Below, in pieces: positions 34,378-42,565 of a DNA stretch of 64,000 bases. The notes under the pieces were generated by a model, which was not told the origin of the DNA, ran no database searches, and was given only the letters and a program-made list of their open reading frames with translations. Origin of the DNA: Imperialibacter sp963977595 (GTDB lineage Bacteria > Bacteroidota > Bacteroidia > Cytophagales > Cyclobacteriaceae); contig NZ_CP180355.1 in NCBI RefSeq assembly GCF_048007035.1, positions 2,852,001-2,916,000 on the forward strand, read 5' to 3'. The translations under genes were made by a program, and so were the position numbers. Position 1 is the first letter of the stretch, and each line of letters starts with the position of its first letter.

Positions 34378-36396
34378 CTAAAACAGCGCATAGGTAAGTA
34401 ATGCTTCCACTTTATCAGCGTCTGTTTTCGATTGATCTCTCTTTAGAATAGCCGGAACGTTCACCGTCAGCATAGTACCTTTTCGGCCTGTGGCTGTGTC
34501 CAGATCAATTGTGCCTTTCATCAGATTAGTGCGTGACTGCAAGTTTTTCCACCCGTTTCCCTCGCCCATTTTTAGTATTTTTTCGTCGAAGCCCATGCCG
34601 TCGTCTTCTATGGTAAGCGTTATTTCCTCTTCATCACGTGTGATTTGAATAAAAATATTTTTGGCATCGGAATATTTGAGGATGTTGTTCGTCCACTCCT
34701 GCACAATCCGGTACAAGGATATTTCCTGAATATCGACTAGCCGATTATCCAGATCAAAGAAATGACTTTCCGCACGGAGCTTTCCTGTGTGATTGATTCG
34801 TGACACCAACTCATTGACACCAACTGGCAGTCCGTGTTGAATCAGCGCCTTTGGCATTAAGTTAAAGCATACGTTTTTCAACTCACCATACATGTCGTTG
34901 AGCACCGACACCGATTGGTCAAACATTCGCTGGCGGTCGGCTGAGGCAGAAGGAGGTGCTGCCGACAGTGAATCGACGTTGATTTTCAATACCGAAATAA
35001 GCTGGCCAAAACTGTCATGCAAGTCCTCGGAAAAGCGCTTTCTTTCACCCTCCACTGAGCTGATCACGGCCCTTAGCAATTCCTCTTGCTTAGCCAGTTT
35101 TTCCTCATCCAACTTTCTCTGGTAGCTAAGCTTGGTTCTCGCTCTTACAAGCAGGCCGAATACGAAAAGCAAAAGTAAGGCGCCTCCAAGTGCCAGCTGG
35201 GCGACCCTGCTTTTTTGAATCTCAAGATCCTTTTCAACAAGAGACAGGCGTTGCAGCTCAAGCTCCTGGTCCTTTTTTTCAGTTTCATATTTCGCTTCAA
35301 GCTCCAATGTTGCCTTCGTCTTTTCTTCTTCAAAGGCTTTGTCTCGTAGGCTTATGTACTGTTGTTGATAGGTAAATGCCTTCTGGTAGTTGCCCAACCG
35401 CTGCTCACACTTTGTAATTATTACCAATGCCTGCATCAGCACGTCATTAGCTTTGGTGACTGAGGCCAGCTCATACGCCTCCGTGGCGTGAGCCAGTGCC
35501 TTCGTGTACTCTCCCGACGCCAGCTCGTTGCCTGCAAGGTTCTTTAGTGTGAAGGAAACTTCAGCCGTGTTGTTATTTTCTTTATGCAGTGTTAGTGCCT
35601 GTATGTAATAGTCACGGGCAACCGAAAGCTCTTTCAGGCTGTCATAAGCGATTGCCAGGTTGCCTAGTGGGTAGGCCATGAGCCTGCTGTATCCGAGGCT
35701 TTCATAACCCTGGAGCGATTTTTTAGCAACCTCAATGGCTTGATTGTAGTTTCCAAGAATAATAAGAATCGAGGCGATGTTTCCCTGCACCACTGATGAG
35801 CCGAAAACCGATTGTTCGTTTTCGTAAATTTCCAGGGCCCGCTCGTAGTAAGTGAGCACTTTGTCATAGTCCTTTTGTTTTTTGTAGACAATGCCAATGT
35901 TGCCAAGTACCATGGCTTCGGAGAAAAGGTCATTGACGGCTTCGTACATCCTTAGAGCCTGAAAGTAGTTGGTCAGCGCCATTTCATCTTTGCCGAGCTG
36001 GTCATACACCATGGCTATGTTGTTGAGTGATGCGGCGATGTCGGTAGTGTCACCAAGTGCCTGCTTGATGGCCAGGGACTTGTTGAAGAAATGCAGCGCA
36101 CTGTCAAAGTTGCTGGTGGCTTCATAAACAGCACCAACCGATTGAAGTGACAATGCTTCTCCTTCCAGATAATTTGCTGATTGCGATAAGCCAAGGGCAG
36201 ACTTAGCAAACTCCATGGCTTTTTCTGTATTTGCCTGCCGGTAGTGCCAGGAAATGGCGTTGAGGGTGGATATTTTGTCGTTGCCCGTTTGGCGTGGCAA
36301 AGCTTTCTCCAGGCTGTCGAGTTCGGCATTTTGCGCCAATAGGGTTGCCCCCCTCAAAAGCAAGAAAATAAAAAATAATACTCCCCTTAGGCTCAT
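34378..36396 (-). CDS. TPR-containing sensor histidine kinase
   Basis: About 672 residues. A signal peptide (SLRGVLFFIFLLLRGATLLA) leads into a periplasmic array of about seven TPR repeats (for example AMVYDQLGKDEMALTNYFQAL), then a coiled coil, one membrane helix (VAQLALGGALLLLFVFGLLV), a HisKA_3 domain with His in FSEDLHDSFGQL, and an ATPase domain (NNILKYSDA, IEDDGMGFD). This kinase type works with NarL/LuxR regulators such as the one at 33616. The ligand of the TPR part is unknown, most likely a protein. The start at 36396 is preferred to 36420 because a -7 like element overlaps the latter. Confidence 0.93.
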   Translation of the reverse strand: MSLRGVLFFIFLLLRGATLLAQNAELDSLEKALPRQTGNDKISTLNAISWHYRQANTEKAMEFAKSALGLSQSANYLEGEALSLQSVGAVYEATSNFDSALHFFNKSLAIKQALGDTTDIAASLNNIAMVYDQLGKDEMALTNYFQALRMYEAVNDLFSEAMVLGNIGIVYKKQKDYDKVLTYYERALEIYENEQSVFGSSVVQGNIASILIILGNYNQAIEVAKKSLQGYESLGYSRLMAYPLGNLAIAYDSLKELSVARDYYIQALTLHKENNNTAEVSFTLKNLAGNELASGEYTKALAHATEAYELASVTKANDVLMQALVIITKCEQRLGNYQKAFTYQQQYISLRDKAFEEEKTKATLELEAKYETEKKDQELELQRLSLVEKDLEIQKSRVAQLALGGALLLLFVFGLLVRARTKLSYQRKLDEEKLAKQEELLRAVISSVEGERKRFSEDLHDSFGQLISVLKINVDSLSAAPPSASADRQRMFDQSVSVLNDMYGELKNVCFNLMPKALIQHGLPVGVNELVSRINHTGKLRAESHFFDLDNRLVDIQEISLYRIVQEWTNNILKYSDAKNIFIQITRDEEEITLTIEDDGMGFDEKILKMGEGNGWKNLQSRTNLMKGTIDLDTATGRKGTMLTVNVPAILKRDQSKTDADKVEALLTYALF

Positions 36397-36419
36397 ACTA
36401 GCAGTTGGCTGTAAACCCA

Positions 36420-36427
36420 TAAAGGTA
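36420..36427 (-). promoter_or_regulatory. Candidate -7 element (TACCTTTA) for the TPR kinase
   Basis: On the minus strand TACCTTTA matches TAnnTTTG at seven of eight positions. Transcription from it would start near 36415, and the inverted site at 36451-36466 would then be centred about 43 bases upstream, a usual place for an activator. Confidence 0.3.
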
Positions 36428-36429
36428 GA

Positions 36430-36486
36430 TGAGCAACATGGAATTGCAAATGCCCCTTATGGGGTATAAGCCAAGCCTGTTGCTCA
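36430..36486. promoter_or_regulatory. Nested inverted repeats with a NarL-like 7-2-7 site
   Basis: The outer arms TGAGCAACA (36430-36438) and TGTTGCTCA (36478-36486) are perfect inverted copies. Between them lies 36451-36466, on the minus strand TACCCCA-TA-AGGGGCA, two inverted heptamers close to the NarL-type consensus TACYYMT in the 7-2-7 layout. It may be the binding site of the adjacent response regulator or a folded RNA after the rocD stop. Confidence 0.45.
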
Positions 36487-36520
36487 CATATAAAAACAAA
36501 TCGCAGCTGTAGTTTACCAA

Positions 36521-37801
36521 TCAGCTTTTTTGCTCAAACTCCCGAATTGTTTTTTCGATAATGTCGCAACAATCGTGAAGCTGCTCTTCGGTCATTACCA
36601 ATGGGGGGGCAAACCGAATAATGTTGCCATGGGTTGGCTTGGCCAAAAGGCCATTGTCTTTAAGAGCTACACAAATATCCCAGGCAGTGCTGCTGTCTTC
36701 TGTATCGTTGATGAGAATGGCGTTGAGCAGTCCCTTGCCCCGCACCATTTTCACAAGCTTCGTTGTCGCTATGAACTTGCTCATTCTTTCACGAAAGATC
36801 GCCCCCAGTTGGCGGGCATTCTGCGCCAGCTTTTCCTCTTTTACAACGTCGAGCGCCGCCATGGCCACCTTGCATGCCAGTGGGTTGCCACCGAAGGTAG
36901 ACCCGTGAGTGCCTGGGGTGAGCACATCCATGATACGGTCATCGGCAAGAACGGCAGACACCGGATAAGCACCACCCGACATGGCTTTGCCCAAGATGAG
37001 AATATCAGGCTTTGTATAAGTTGCAGGCTGTCGCTCGCAATTGCCTTCACACGAGCAGTTGCCGCAAACTGCCAGCAAACTGCCAGTGCGGGCGATGCCC
37101 GTTTGAATTTCATCGGCAATGAAAAGAACATTGCTGGCTTTGCACAAAGCAGCGGCTTCTCTAATATAGGTGTCGGCTGGTGTGTAAACTCCTGCTTCAC
37201 CCTGAATAGGCTCCACAAGAAACCCGGCAACATTGGGATCCTTCAAGGCTTCTTTTAAAGCTTCGATGTCATTATAGGGTATCTTTACGAAGCCAGGCGT
37301 AAGCGGCCCAAAGTTTCTTCTGGCCCCCTCATCGCTGGAAAAAGACACGATAGTAGTGGTGCGGCCATGGAAATTTTGTTCGCAGACAATGATTTTTGCC
37401 TGGTCGGCAGCAATGCCTTTCTTCTCATAACCCCACTTCCGGCAAATTTTAAGTGCAGTTTCGACGCCTTCAGCGCCAGTATTCATTGGCAGCACTTTTT
37501 CGAAGCCAAAATATTCAGTGGCATATTTTTGAAAGGCACCAAGGGCATCACTATAAAAGGCCCTCGACGTCAGCGTCAAAGTCTCCGCCTGTTCTTTTAA
37601 AGCGCCAATGATTTTTGGATGACAGTGCCCCTGATTGACAGCTGAGTAGGCCGAAAGAAAATCGTAGTACTTCTTCCCTTCAATGTCCCACACAAAGACT
37701 CCTTCTCCCCTCGAAAGTACGACCGGCAACGGATGGTAGTTATGCGCTCCATACTTGTTTTCCAGCTCCATCGCTTCTTTGCTACTCATTGTCTTGATCA
37801 T
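36521..37801 (-). CDS. rocD: Ornithine aminotransferase
   Basis: The 426-residue PLP enzyme moves the delta-amino group of ornithine to 2-oxoglutarate and yields glutamate semialdehyde. The motifs LENKYGAHNYHPLPVVLSRG, SAYSAVNQGHCHP, NTGAEGVETALK, FHGRTT, IADEIQTG and the PLP lysine at Lys272 (ILGKAMSGG) are typical. Residues 246-255 form an extra cysteine cluster, CGNCSCEGNC, before the lysine, which is absent from the human and Bacillus enzymes as I remember them. The ATG at 37801 is preferred over a TTG at 37825. A TACCTTTG element (37846-37853) is the likely -7 site. Confidence 0.95.
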   Translation of the reverse strand: MIKTMSSKEAMELENKYGAHNYHPLPVVLSRGEGVFVWDIEGKKYYDFLSAYSAVNQGHCHPKIIGALKEQAETLTLTSRAFYSDALGAFQKYATEYFGFEKVLPMNTGAEGVETALKICRKWGYEKKGIAADQAKIIVCEQNFHGRTTTIVSFSSDEGARRNFGPLTPGFVKIPYNDIEALKEALKDPNVAGFLVEPIQGEAGVYTPADTYIREAAALCKASNVLFIADEIQTGIARTGSLLAVCGNCSCEGNCERQPATYTKPDILILGKAMSGGAYPVSAVLADDRIMDVLTPGTHGSTFGGNPLACKVAMAALDVVKEEKLAQNARQLGAIFRERMSKFIATTKLVKMVRGKGLLNAILINDTEDSSTAWDICVALKDNGLLAKPTHGNIIRFAPPLVMTEEQLHDCCDIIEKTIREFEQKS

Positions 37802-37845
37802 ATCTTTGACTTTAGGATTGAACAATTGCCTGTTGGGCAGGGTTT

Positions 37846-37853
37846 CAAAGGTA
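37846..37853 (-). promoter_or_regulatory. Candidate -7 element (TACCTTTG) for rocD
   Basis: Exact TAnnTTTG match on the minus strand, 45 bases before the ATG at 37801. The -33 TTG is not clear. Confidence 0.4.
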
Positions 37854-37881
37854 AATAAAAGCCCCTAGACCGAAAAAGGCG

Positions 37882-38052
37882 ATGGAGAAAGAATCAGCAA
37901 AGAAGGTTGAGTACGGGTTAAAGACCGAAGATTACTACCACACCAAAGAGGGGTTCCTTGTCTTTACAAAGGAATACCACCTGAAAAGAGGCTATTGTTG
38001 CAAGAGCGGGTGCAGGCACTGCCCTTACAACTACAAAAGAAAAGATGCATAA
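37882..38052 (+). CDS. Small DUF5522-like protein
   Basis: A 56-residue protein not much longer than its motif. It reads YYHTKEGFLVFTKEYHLKRG and then RGYCCKSGCRHCPYNYKRK, the Cys-rich C-terminus of the DUF5522 family (Cys-Cys-x3-Cys-x2-Cys, a likely metal site). The gene is divergent from rocD and lies 76 bases before rpmB, so it may belong to the ribosomal protein operon or precede its promoter. The function is unknown. Confidence 0.85.
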   Translation: MEKESAKKVEYGLKTEDYYHTKEGFLVFTKEYHLKRGYCCKSGCRHCPYNYKRKDA

Positions 38053-38065
38053 TTATTCACCCTCG

Positions 38066-38096
38066 TTTGTTGGTAATCAAATTTTTCCGATATTTG
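38066..38096 (+). promoter_or_regulatory. Promoter of the rpmB operon
   Basis: TTTG (38066-38069), 19 bases, GATATTTG (38089-38096). The -7 part differs from TAnnTTTG in one base. Transcription would begin near 38101, leaving a leader of about 28 bases to the rpmB ATG. Confidence 0.45.
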
Positions 38097-38128
38097 CAGA
38101 CCCATTTCAAAAATACACTTATAAGACA

Positions 38129-38368
38129 ATGGCGAGAGTTTGTCAGATAACCGGAAAAAGCACACGTGTGGGAAACAATGTTTCTCATGCAAACAATAAA
38201 ACGAAGCGCAAGTTTTACCCAAACCTGCACACAAAGCGTTTTTTTATCCCTGAAGAAAATCTTTGGATTACATTGAAGGTTTCATCAACTGCTTTAAGAA
38301 CCATCAACAAGAATGGTATCAGCGCTGTTTTGAAAAAGGCGAGAGCTAAGGGCAACGTAGTATTTTAA
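38129..38368 (+). CDS. rpmB: 50S ribosomal protein L28
   Basis: The 79-residue protein is bL28: MARVCQITGKSTRVGNNVSHANNKTKR at the start and KVSSTALRTINKNGISAVL near the end. It has a single Cys and so lacks the four-Cys zinc site of some L28 proteins. The ATG at 38129 is chosen over an upstream in-frame start that would add 28 residues. It is the first gene of the set rpmB-rpmG-DUF4295. Confidence 0.97.
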   Translation: MARVCQITGKSTRVGNNVSHANNKTKRKFYPNLHTKRFFIPEENLWITLKVSSTALRTINKNGISAVLKKARAKGNVVF

Positions 38369-38388
38369 GCTAGAAGAATAGAATAGTC

Positions 38389-38571
38389 ATGGCTAAGAAC
38401 AAAAATAGAGTTCAGGTAATACTAGAGTGCACAGAGCACAAGACGACTGGTCTACCAGGCACGTCACGTCACATTACCACAAAAAACAGGAAAAATACTC
38501 CTGAAAGACTTGAGATGAAGAAGTATAACCCCATACTTCGTAAGTATACTGTCCACAAAGAAATTAAATAA
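38389..38571 (+). CDS. rpmG: 50S ribosomal protein L33
   Basis: The 60-residue protein is bL33 (MAKNKNRVQVILECTEH, HITTKNRKNTPERLEMKKY). It retains one Cys near the start and lacks the C-terminal CxxC pair, so it is the zinc-free form. It sits 20 bases after rpmB and two bases before the DUF4295 gene. Confidence 0.97.
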   Translation: MAKNKNRVQVILECTEHKTTGLPGTSRHITTKNRKNTPERLEMKKYNPILRKYTVHKEIK

Positions 38572-38573
38572 TC

Positions 38574-38726
38574 ATGGCAAAGAAAGTAGTTGCAACCCTG
38601 AAGAAAGAAGGTGGCAAAACCTATGCGAAAGTGATCAAGGCTGTAAGGTCTGAGAAAACTGGTGCATATACTTTCCGTGAGGAAATGGTTCCTGCTGACC
38701 TCGTAAAAGATACACTAGCGAAATAA
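38574..38726 (+). CDS. DUF4295 protein, probable Bacteroidota-specific ribosomal protein
   Basis: The 50-residue basic protein (MAKKVVATLKKEGGKTYAKV) is the DUF4295 family, found only in Bacteroidota right after rpmB and rpmG. From memory, a protein of this family was seen in the Flavobacterium johnsoniae ribosome structure and named bL38; I cannot verify this here. It starts two bases after rpmG and is followed by a strong terminator. Confidence 0.9.
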   Translation: MAKKVVATLKKEGGKTYAKVIKAVRSEKTGAYTFREEMVPADLVKDTLAK

Positions 38727-38752
38727 GCTAGTTAACAGTACTTATTGACAAG

Positions 38753-38777
38753 AAAGTCCCTTCATGGGACTTTTTTT
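38753..38777 (+). terminator. Rho-independent terminator of the rpmB operon
   Basis: AAAGTCCC (38753-38760), loop TTCAT, GGGACTTT (38766-38773), followed by more T. It separates the ribosomal protein genes from ftsY. Confidence 0.88.
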
Positions 38778-38942
38778 GTTATCAAGAGATGGAGGCCAGC
38801 TCCTGGCACCTCCATTATTTTTTCAATATTAACCAAACGGAGAATCATTTTCCGGTGGTTTAAGTTTGTAATTTGTATTTTCCGTTGGCTAAAGGAGATA
38901 CTCATTGTGCAACTCCACAGTCAATAAGCAACCCTATTATAT

Positions 38943-39899
38943 ATGGCTTTATTTGGATTCATGTCCAAGGACAAAAAAGAGTCGCTGGACAAAGGACTGG
39001 AAAAAACGAAGGAGAATTTTTTCTCGAAGCTCGGCAAGGCGGTAGCCGGAAAGTCGACGGTAGACATAGATGTGCTCGACGAGCTTGAGGAAGTGCTGGT
39101 ATCGTCAGATGTTGGCATTGAAACCACAGTAAAAATAATTGACAGAGTGGAGGCGAGGGTAGCCAAAGACAAGTACCTGGGCACCTCTGAGCTTAACGTC
39201 ATTCTGAGGGAGGAGATTGCCGGGCTGCTCTCCGAAAACAACACTGAGGATGTTGAAGATTTTGAATTGCCAAAAGACAAAAAGCCGTATGTGATCCTGG
39301 TGGTGGGTGTCAACGGTGTCGGCAAGACTACTACCATTGGCAAGCTTTCACATCAGTTCAAGCAAAAAGGATATAAAGTGATACTGGGTGCAGCTGACAC
39401 TTTCAGGGCAGCGGCTGTAGACCAGATCAAGCTTTGGGGAGAGCGGGTTGGCGTGCCTGTGGTGGAGCATGGCATGAATACCGACCCGGCTTCAGTGGCT
39501 TTCGATGCAGTGAAAAAAGGTGTAGATGAACAGGCCGATCTTGTTATTATTGACACGGCAGGTCGCCTTCACACCAAAGTGAACCTGATGAATGAGCTTT
39601 CGAAGATTAAAAAAGTAATCCAGAAGTTTATTCCGGATGCTCCACACGAAGTAATGCTGGTGCTTGATGGTAGCACAGGACAGAACGCCTTTATTCAGGC
39701 GCAGGAGTTTACAAAAGCGACGGATGTTACGTCTCTGGCCATCACTAAGCTGGATGGCACCGCCAAAGGAGGTGTCGTTATTGGTATTTCAGATCAGTTC
39801 AAGATTCCGGTGAAGTATATTGGTGTTGGTGAGAAAATGGAGGAGCTGCAGGTGTTCAACAAAATGGCTTTTGTGGAGTCGTTCTTTACCCGCAACTAA
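38943..39899 (+). CDS. ftsY: Signal recognition particle receptor FtsY
   Basis: The 318-residue GTPase docks the signal recognition particle at the membrane. A helical N domain (about 15-95) precedes the G domain with VGVNGVGKTTTIGKL, DTFRAAAVDQ, DTAGRLHTKVNLM and TKLDGTAKGG. The long acidic A domain of E. coli FtsY is absent, as in most Bacteroidota. A TAAGTTTG octamer at 38861-38868 could be its -7 element. It is convergent with the next gene, 11 bases apart. Confidence 0.97.
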   Translation: MALFGFMSKDKKESLDKGLEKTKENFFSKLGKAVAGKSTVDIDVLDELEEVLVSSDVGIETTVKIIDRVEARVAKDKYLGTSELNVILREEIAGLLSENNTEDVEDFELPKDKKPYVILVVGVNGVGKTTTIGKLSHQFKQKGYKVILGAADTFRAAAVDQIKLWGERVGVPVVEHGMNTDPASVAFDAVKKGVDEQADLVIIDTAGRLHTKVNLMNELSKIKKVIQKFIPDAPHEVMLVLDGSTGQNAFIQAQEFTKATDVTSLAITKLDGTAKGGVVIGISDQFKIPVKYIGVGEKMEELQVFNKMAFVESFFTRN

Positions 39900-39910
39900 G
39901 CGGCCCGGCG

Positions 39911-40603
39911 CTACTTTAGCTTTTTCTTGGAATCCTTCGGCCGCAAGGGAACGGCTTTGTCCCTGAAAGCCAGCTTATAGTAGATGTGGTAACCGAAACC
40001 AAAATTTCCGCCACTGGTCACTACCCCATAACCGGGCACAGTATACGGAATGAGCGTTTCTGCTCCCTTTGTCTTTTGGCCAAACTTCCCTCTTAGGGTG
40101 TAGCCCATATAAAACTGCTTCCACACCTTCACTTTCATGCCAAACACAGCCTCTATCCAGTGGGCCTTGAGGCCAACGTTAGCCACGTCGACACTGGCAG
40201 GGCCCCAGTACGGCACCGCATAATCGAAAGCCAGCGACTCGTCGAAAGTGGCGTGCGCATATCTTAGCCCGAAAAAAACAACGTCTTTGTTTGGGTTGTA
40301 AGGAGTCAGGTTAACGTCGACCCCGGCCCGGTAGAATGTGCCATTGGTGGTGTGTGTAAACCCCTCTGCCGAATTGTCTATCTCCTCCCTGCCCAGGTCC
40401 AACACAAAGAAGTATTTATTTAAATCAATGTCTGCCTGAATTTCCTGCCGGTTGTAACCATCGGTCAGGGCTGTTTTTGCAAGCCCGAAAACGTCTGCTC
40501 CCACTCTAACCGCTGACGGACGCCAGTCCTCGTCCTGAGCCCAGCTGACTGCTGGCAGCAGCATCAGAAAAAACAAAAGTTGGCTAGCGGTAGATTTTAA
40601 CAT
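39911..40603 (-). CDS. Outer-membrane-barrel-like exported protein, DUF6048-like
   Basis: About 230 residues with a signal peptide (MLKSTASQLLFFLMLLPAVSWA). The mature sequence has alternating aromatic and polar strands (FGLRYAHATFDESLAFDY, FYMGYTLRGKFGQK, FGFGYHIYYKLAFRDK), so a small beta-barrel in the outer membrane is likely. It resembles the DUF6048 family. It overlaps the upstream lipoprotein gene by 20 bases. The ATG at 40603 is used because the alternative at 40615 is a TTG. Confidence 0.82.
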   Translation of the reverse strand: MLKSTASQLLFFLMLLPAVSWAQDEDWRPSAVRVGADVFGLAKTALTDGYNRQEIQADIDLNKYFFVLDLGREEIDNSAEGFTHTTNGTFYRAGVDVNLTPYNPNKDVVFFGLRYAHATFDESLAFDYAVPYWGPASVDVANVGLKAHWIEAVFGMKVKVWKQFYMGYTLRGKFGQKTKGAETLIPYTVPGYGVVTSGGNFGFGYHIYYKLAFRDKAVPLRPKDSKKKLK

Positions 40604-41051
40604 TGACTTCTCCAAGTAGGGTAAGTTCTGGCTTGTTTACAATGACGGAGTCGTAAAAGCCTTCAAATTCAGTCGTAAGATTCTGAAACCTGAACCGGGG
40701 GCCGCAGTCTGGCGAAATCAGGTATTCCTTTCGGTCGTAGGCAAAGGTCACTGAGTTGCACGTATCGTTGAGGCAGAAATGGTAAGTGGTGCTCGCTGCT
40801 TCCGGATTGACGTATAATCCATAAATAGAAAGCGTTGTGTCGGCATAAAGTAATGTATCGGCATCATCGGCCCAAAGCGAGTCAAGCTGAACAGATTCAA
40901 CGGTTTCAACACCAGCGTCGTTAACCGTGTAAAAGCTTGCCGTTACATAAGGCAGGTAAATATCCGAGCAGGACGGGTCGGGTGCACAGGCAGACCAGCC
41001 CAACACAAAAATTAATAACCAAAGATGCCAGGAAAATTTCTTCAAGATCAT
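40584..41051 (-). CDS. Lipoprotein, DUF6452-like
   Basis: The 155-residue lipoprotein has the signal peptide MILKKFSWHLWLLIFVLGWSAC with the lipidated Cys at residue 22, and several further Cys residues (SCSDIYL, FCLNDTCNSV, DCGPRF) that may form disulfides. It resembles DUF6452, which is usually encoded together with DUF6048, as here. The two probably act together in the outer membrane; their role is unknown. A TATTTTTG element at 41069-41076 is a good -7 candidate. Confidence 0.82.
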   Translation of the reverse strand: MILKKFSWHLWLLIFVLGWSACAPDPSCSDIYLPYVTASFYTVNDAGVETVESVQLDSLWADDADTLLYADTTLSIYGLYVNPEAASTTYHFCLNDTCNSVTFAYDRKEYLISPDCGPRFRFQNLTTEFEGFYDSVIVNKPELTLLGEVNVKIYR

Positions 41052-41068
41052 ATGAACTAACCCAACGG

Positions 41069-41076
41069 CAAAAATA
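41069..41076 (-). promoter_or_regulatory. Candidate -7 element (TATTTTTG) for the lipoprotein/barrel pair
   Basis: Exact TAnnTTTG match on the minus strand, 18 bases before the ATG at 41051, giving a leader of about a dozen bases. A -33 TTG at normal spacing is not seen. Confidence 0.4.
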
Positions 41077-41248
41077 GAATTTATTGTTGGATACCTAACC
41101 CTATTCCAAATTTGAATAGGAGCTATCATACTAAACGCAACACTTTTGCCAACGGGGAACTAACACCACAGGAAATTGTTAACTTGCGAGCCCATTGGAA
41201 GATAGAGACCGAATTCGAGGAAACCAGTGGCCAAATCCAATCTGACAT

Positions 41249-42559
41249 TTGAAAACTAAAGGACTAAAAAATACGAAAGTGAACATCGTTACCCTGGGGT
41301 GTTCCAAAAACTCTGTTGATTCGGAAGTTTTGCTTACCCAACTGCGGGGCAACGAAATCGACGCTGTGCACGAATCTGAGGATGACGATTCCAATGTGGT
41401 TGTGATTAACACTTGTGGCTTTATTGACAATGCTAAGCAAGAATCCATCGACACCATTCTGCGCTATGTAGATGCGAAAAAGGAAGGGCTGGTTGAAAAG
41501 ATATATGTGACGGGTTGTCTCTCGCAAAGATATAAGGACGACCTGGAGAAGGAGATCCCGGAAGTGGATGCCTATTTTGGGACGAGAGACCTTTCCAGGC
41601 TGCTGAAGGAGTTCAAGGCAGATTACAAGCACGAGCTGGTAGGCGAGAGAATCCTCACCAACCCCGCTCACTACGCTTACATGAAAATATCGGAGGGTTG
41701 CGACAGACCGTGCTCATTCTGCGCAATACCGCTGATGCGTGGCGGCCATATTTCCCGGCCTATTGAGGAGTTAGTGAAAGAAGCGGCTCATTTAGCCAAA
41801 AACGGCACCAAGGAGCTTTTGCTCATTGCGCAGGATTCAACCTACTATGGCCTGGATTTGTACAAGAAAAGAAACCTTGCTGAATTGCTTCAGCGCCTTT
41901 CGGATGTCAATGGCATCGACTGGATCCGTCTGCACTACGCATTTCCGGCTGGCTTCCCTATGGATGCACTTGATGTAATGGCAGAGCGCCCTAACATTTG
42001 TAATTACGTAGATATCCCCCTTCAGCATGCTTCTAACAACATGTTGAAGATGATGAGGCGGGGCACCACCCGGGAGAAAACCGAAGACCTGCTGGCCACC
42101 ATGCGTTCTAAAGTACCCGGCATTGCCATCCGCACCACACTGATTGCCGGGCACCCGGGCGAAACTGAGGAAGATTTTGAAGAGATGATGGACTTTGTGC
42201 AAAAGTCCAGGTTTGACAGGCTGGGGGTATTCAACTACTCACATGAGGAAAACACCCACTCATATAGCTTTGAAGACAATATTCCTGAAAATGTTAAACA
42301 AGAACGGGCCGATGCCGTTATGGAGGTTCAGGAAGCCATTTCCTACGAGCTGAACCAGCAGAAAATAGGCAAGACCTTTAAAGTGTTGGTGGATCGCAAA
42401 GAAGGTGGTAATTTCATCGGTCGAACAGAGTATGACTCACCCGAAGTTGACAACGAAGTCATCATTGATGGAAAAGAAAATTATTTACGTATTGGCGACT
42501 TCGCCACAGTTAAGATTTATGATGCTGCCGAATTCGATTTGTTTGGAGAATTGTTGTAA
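41249..42559 (+). CDS. rimO: Ribosomal protein uS12 methylthiotransferase
   Basis: The 436-residue radical-SAM enzyme adds a methylthio group to an Asp of ribosomal protein S12. The N-terminal UPF0004 domain supplies three Cys (TLGCSKNSVDS, INTCGFID, TGCLSQRY), the radical-SAM cluster is CDRPCSFC, and a TRAM domain ends the protein. The KNSVDSEVLL signature separates RimO from MiaB. The start is a TTG at 41249; the alternative GTG at 41279 would trim ten residues. bshC follows after six bases. Confidence 0.95.
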   Translation: MKTKGLKNTKVNIVTLGCSKNSVDSEVLLTQLRGNEIDAVHESEDDDSNVVVINTCGFIDNAKQESIDTILRYVDAKKEGLVEKIYVTGCLSQRYKDDLEKEIPEVDAYFGTRDLSRLLKEFKADYKHELVGERILTNPAHYAYMKISEGCDRPCSFCAIPLMRGGHISRPIEELVKEAAHLAKNGTKELLLIAQDSTYYGLDLYKKRNLAELLQRLSDVNGIDWIRLHYAFPAGFPMDALDVMAERPNICNYVDIPLQHASNNMLKMMRRGTTREKTEDLLATMRSKVPGIAIRTTLIAGHPGETEEDFEEMMDFVQKSRFDRLGVFNYSHEENTHSYSFEDNIPENVKQERADAVMEVQEAISYELNQQKIGKTFKVLVDRKEGGNFIGRTEYDSPEVDNEVIIDGKENYLRIGDFATVKIYDAAEFDLFGELL

Positions 42560-42565
42560 CCTGAA

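Noticed and set aside
36530..37258. Plus-strand open frame of 242 codons
   Set aside because: It is antisense to rocD and has no credible start signal or domain.
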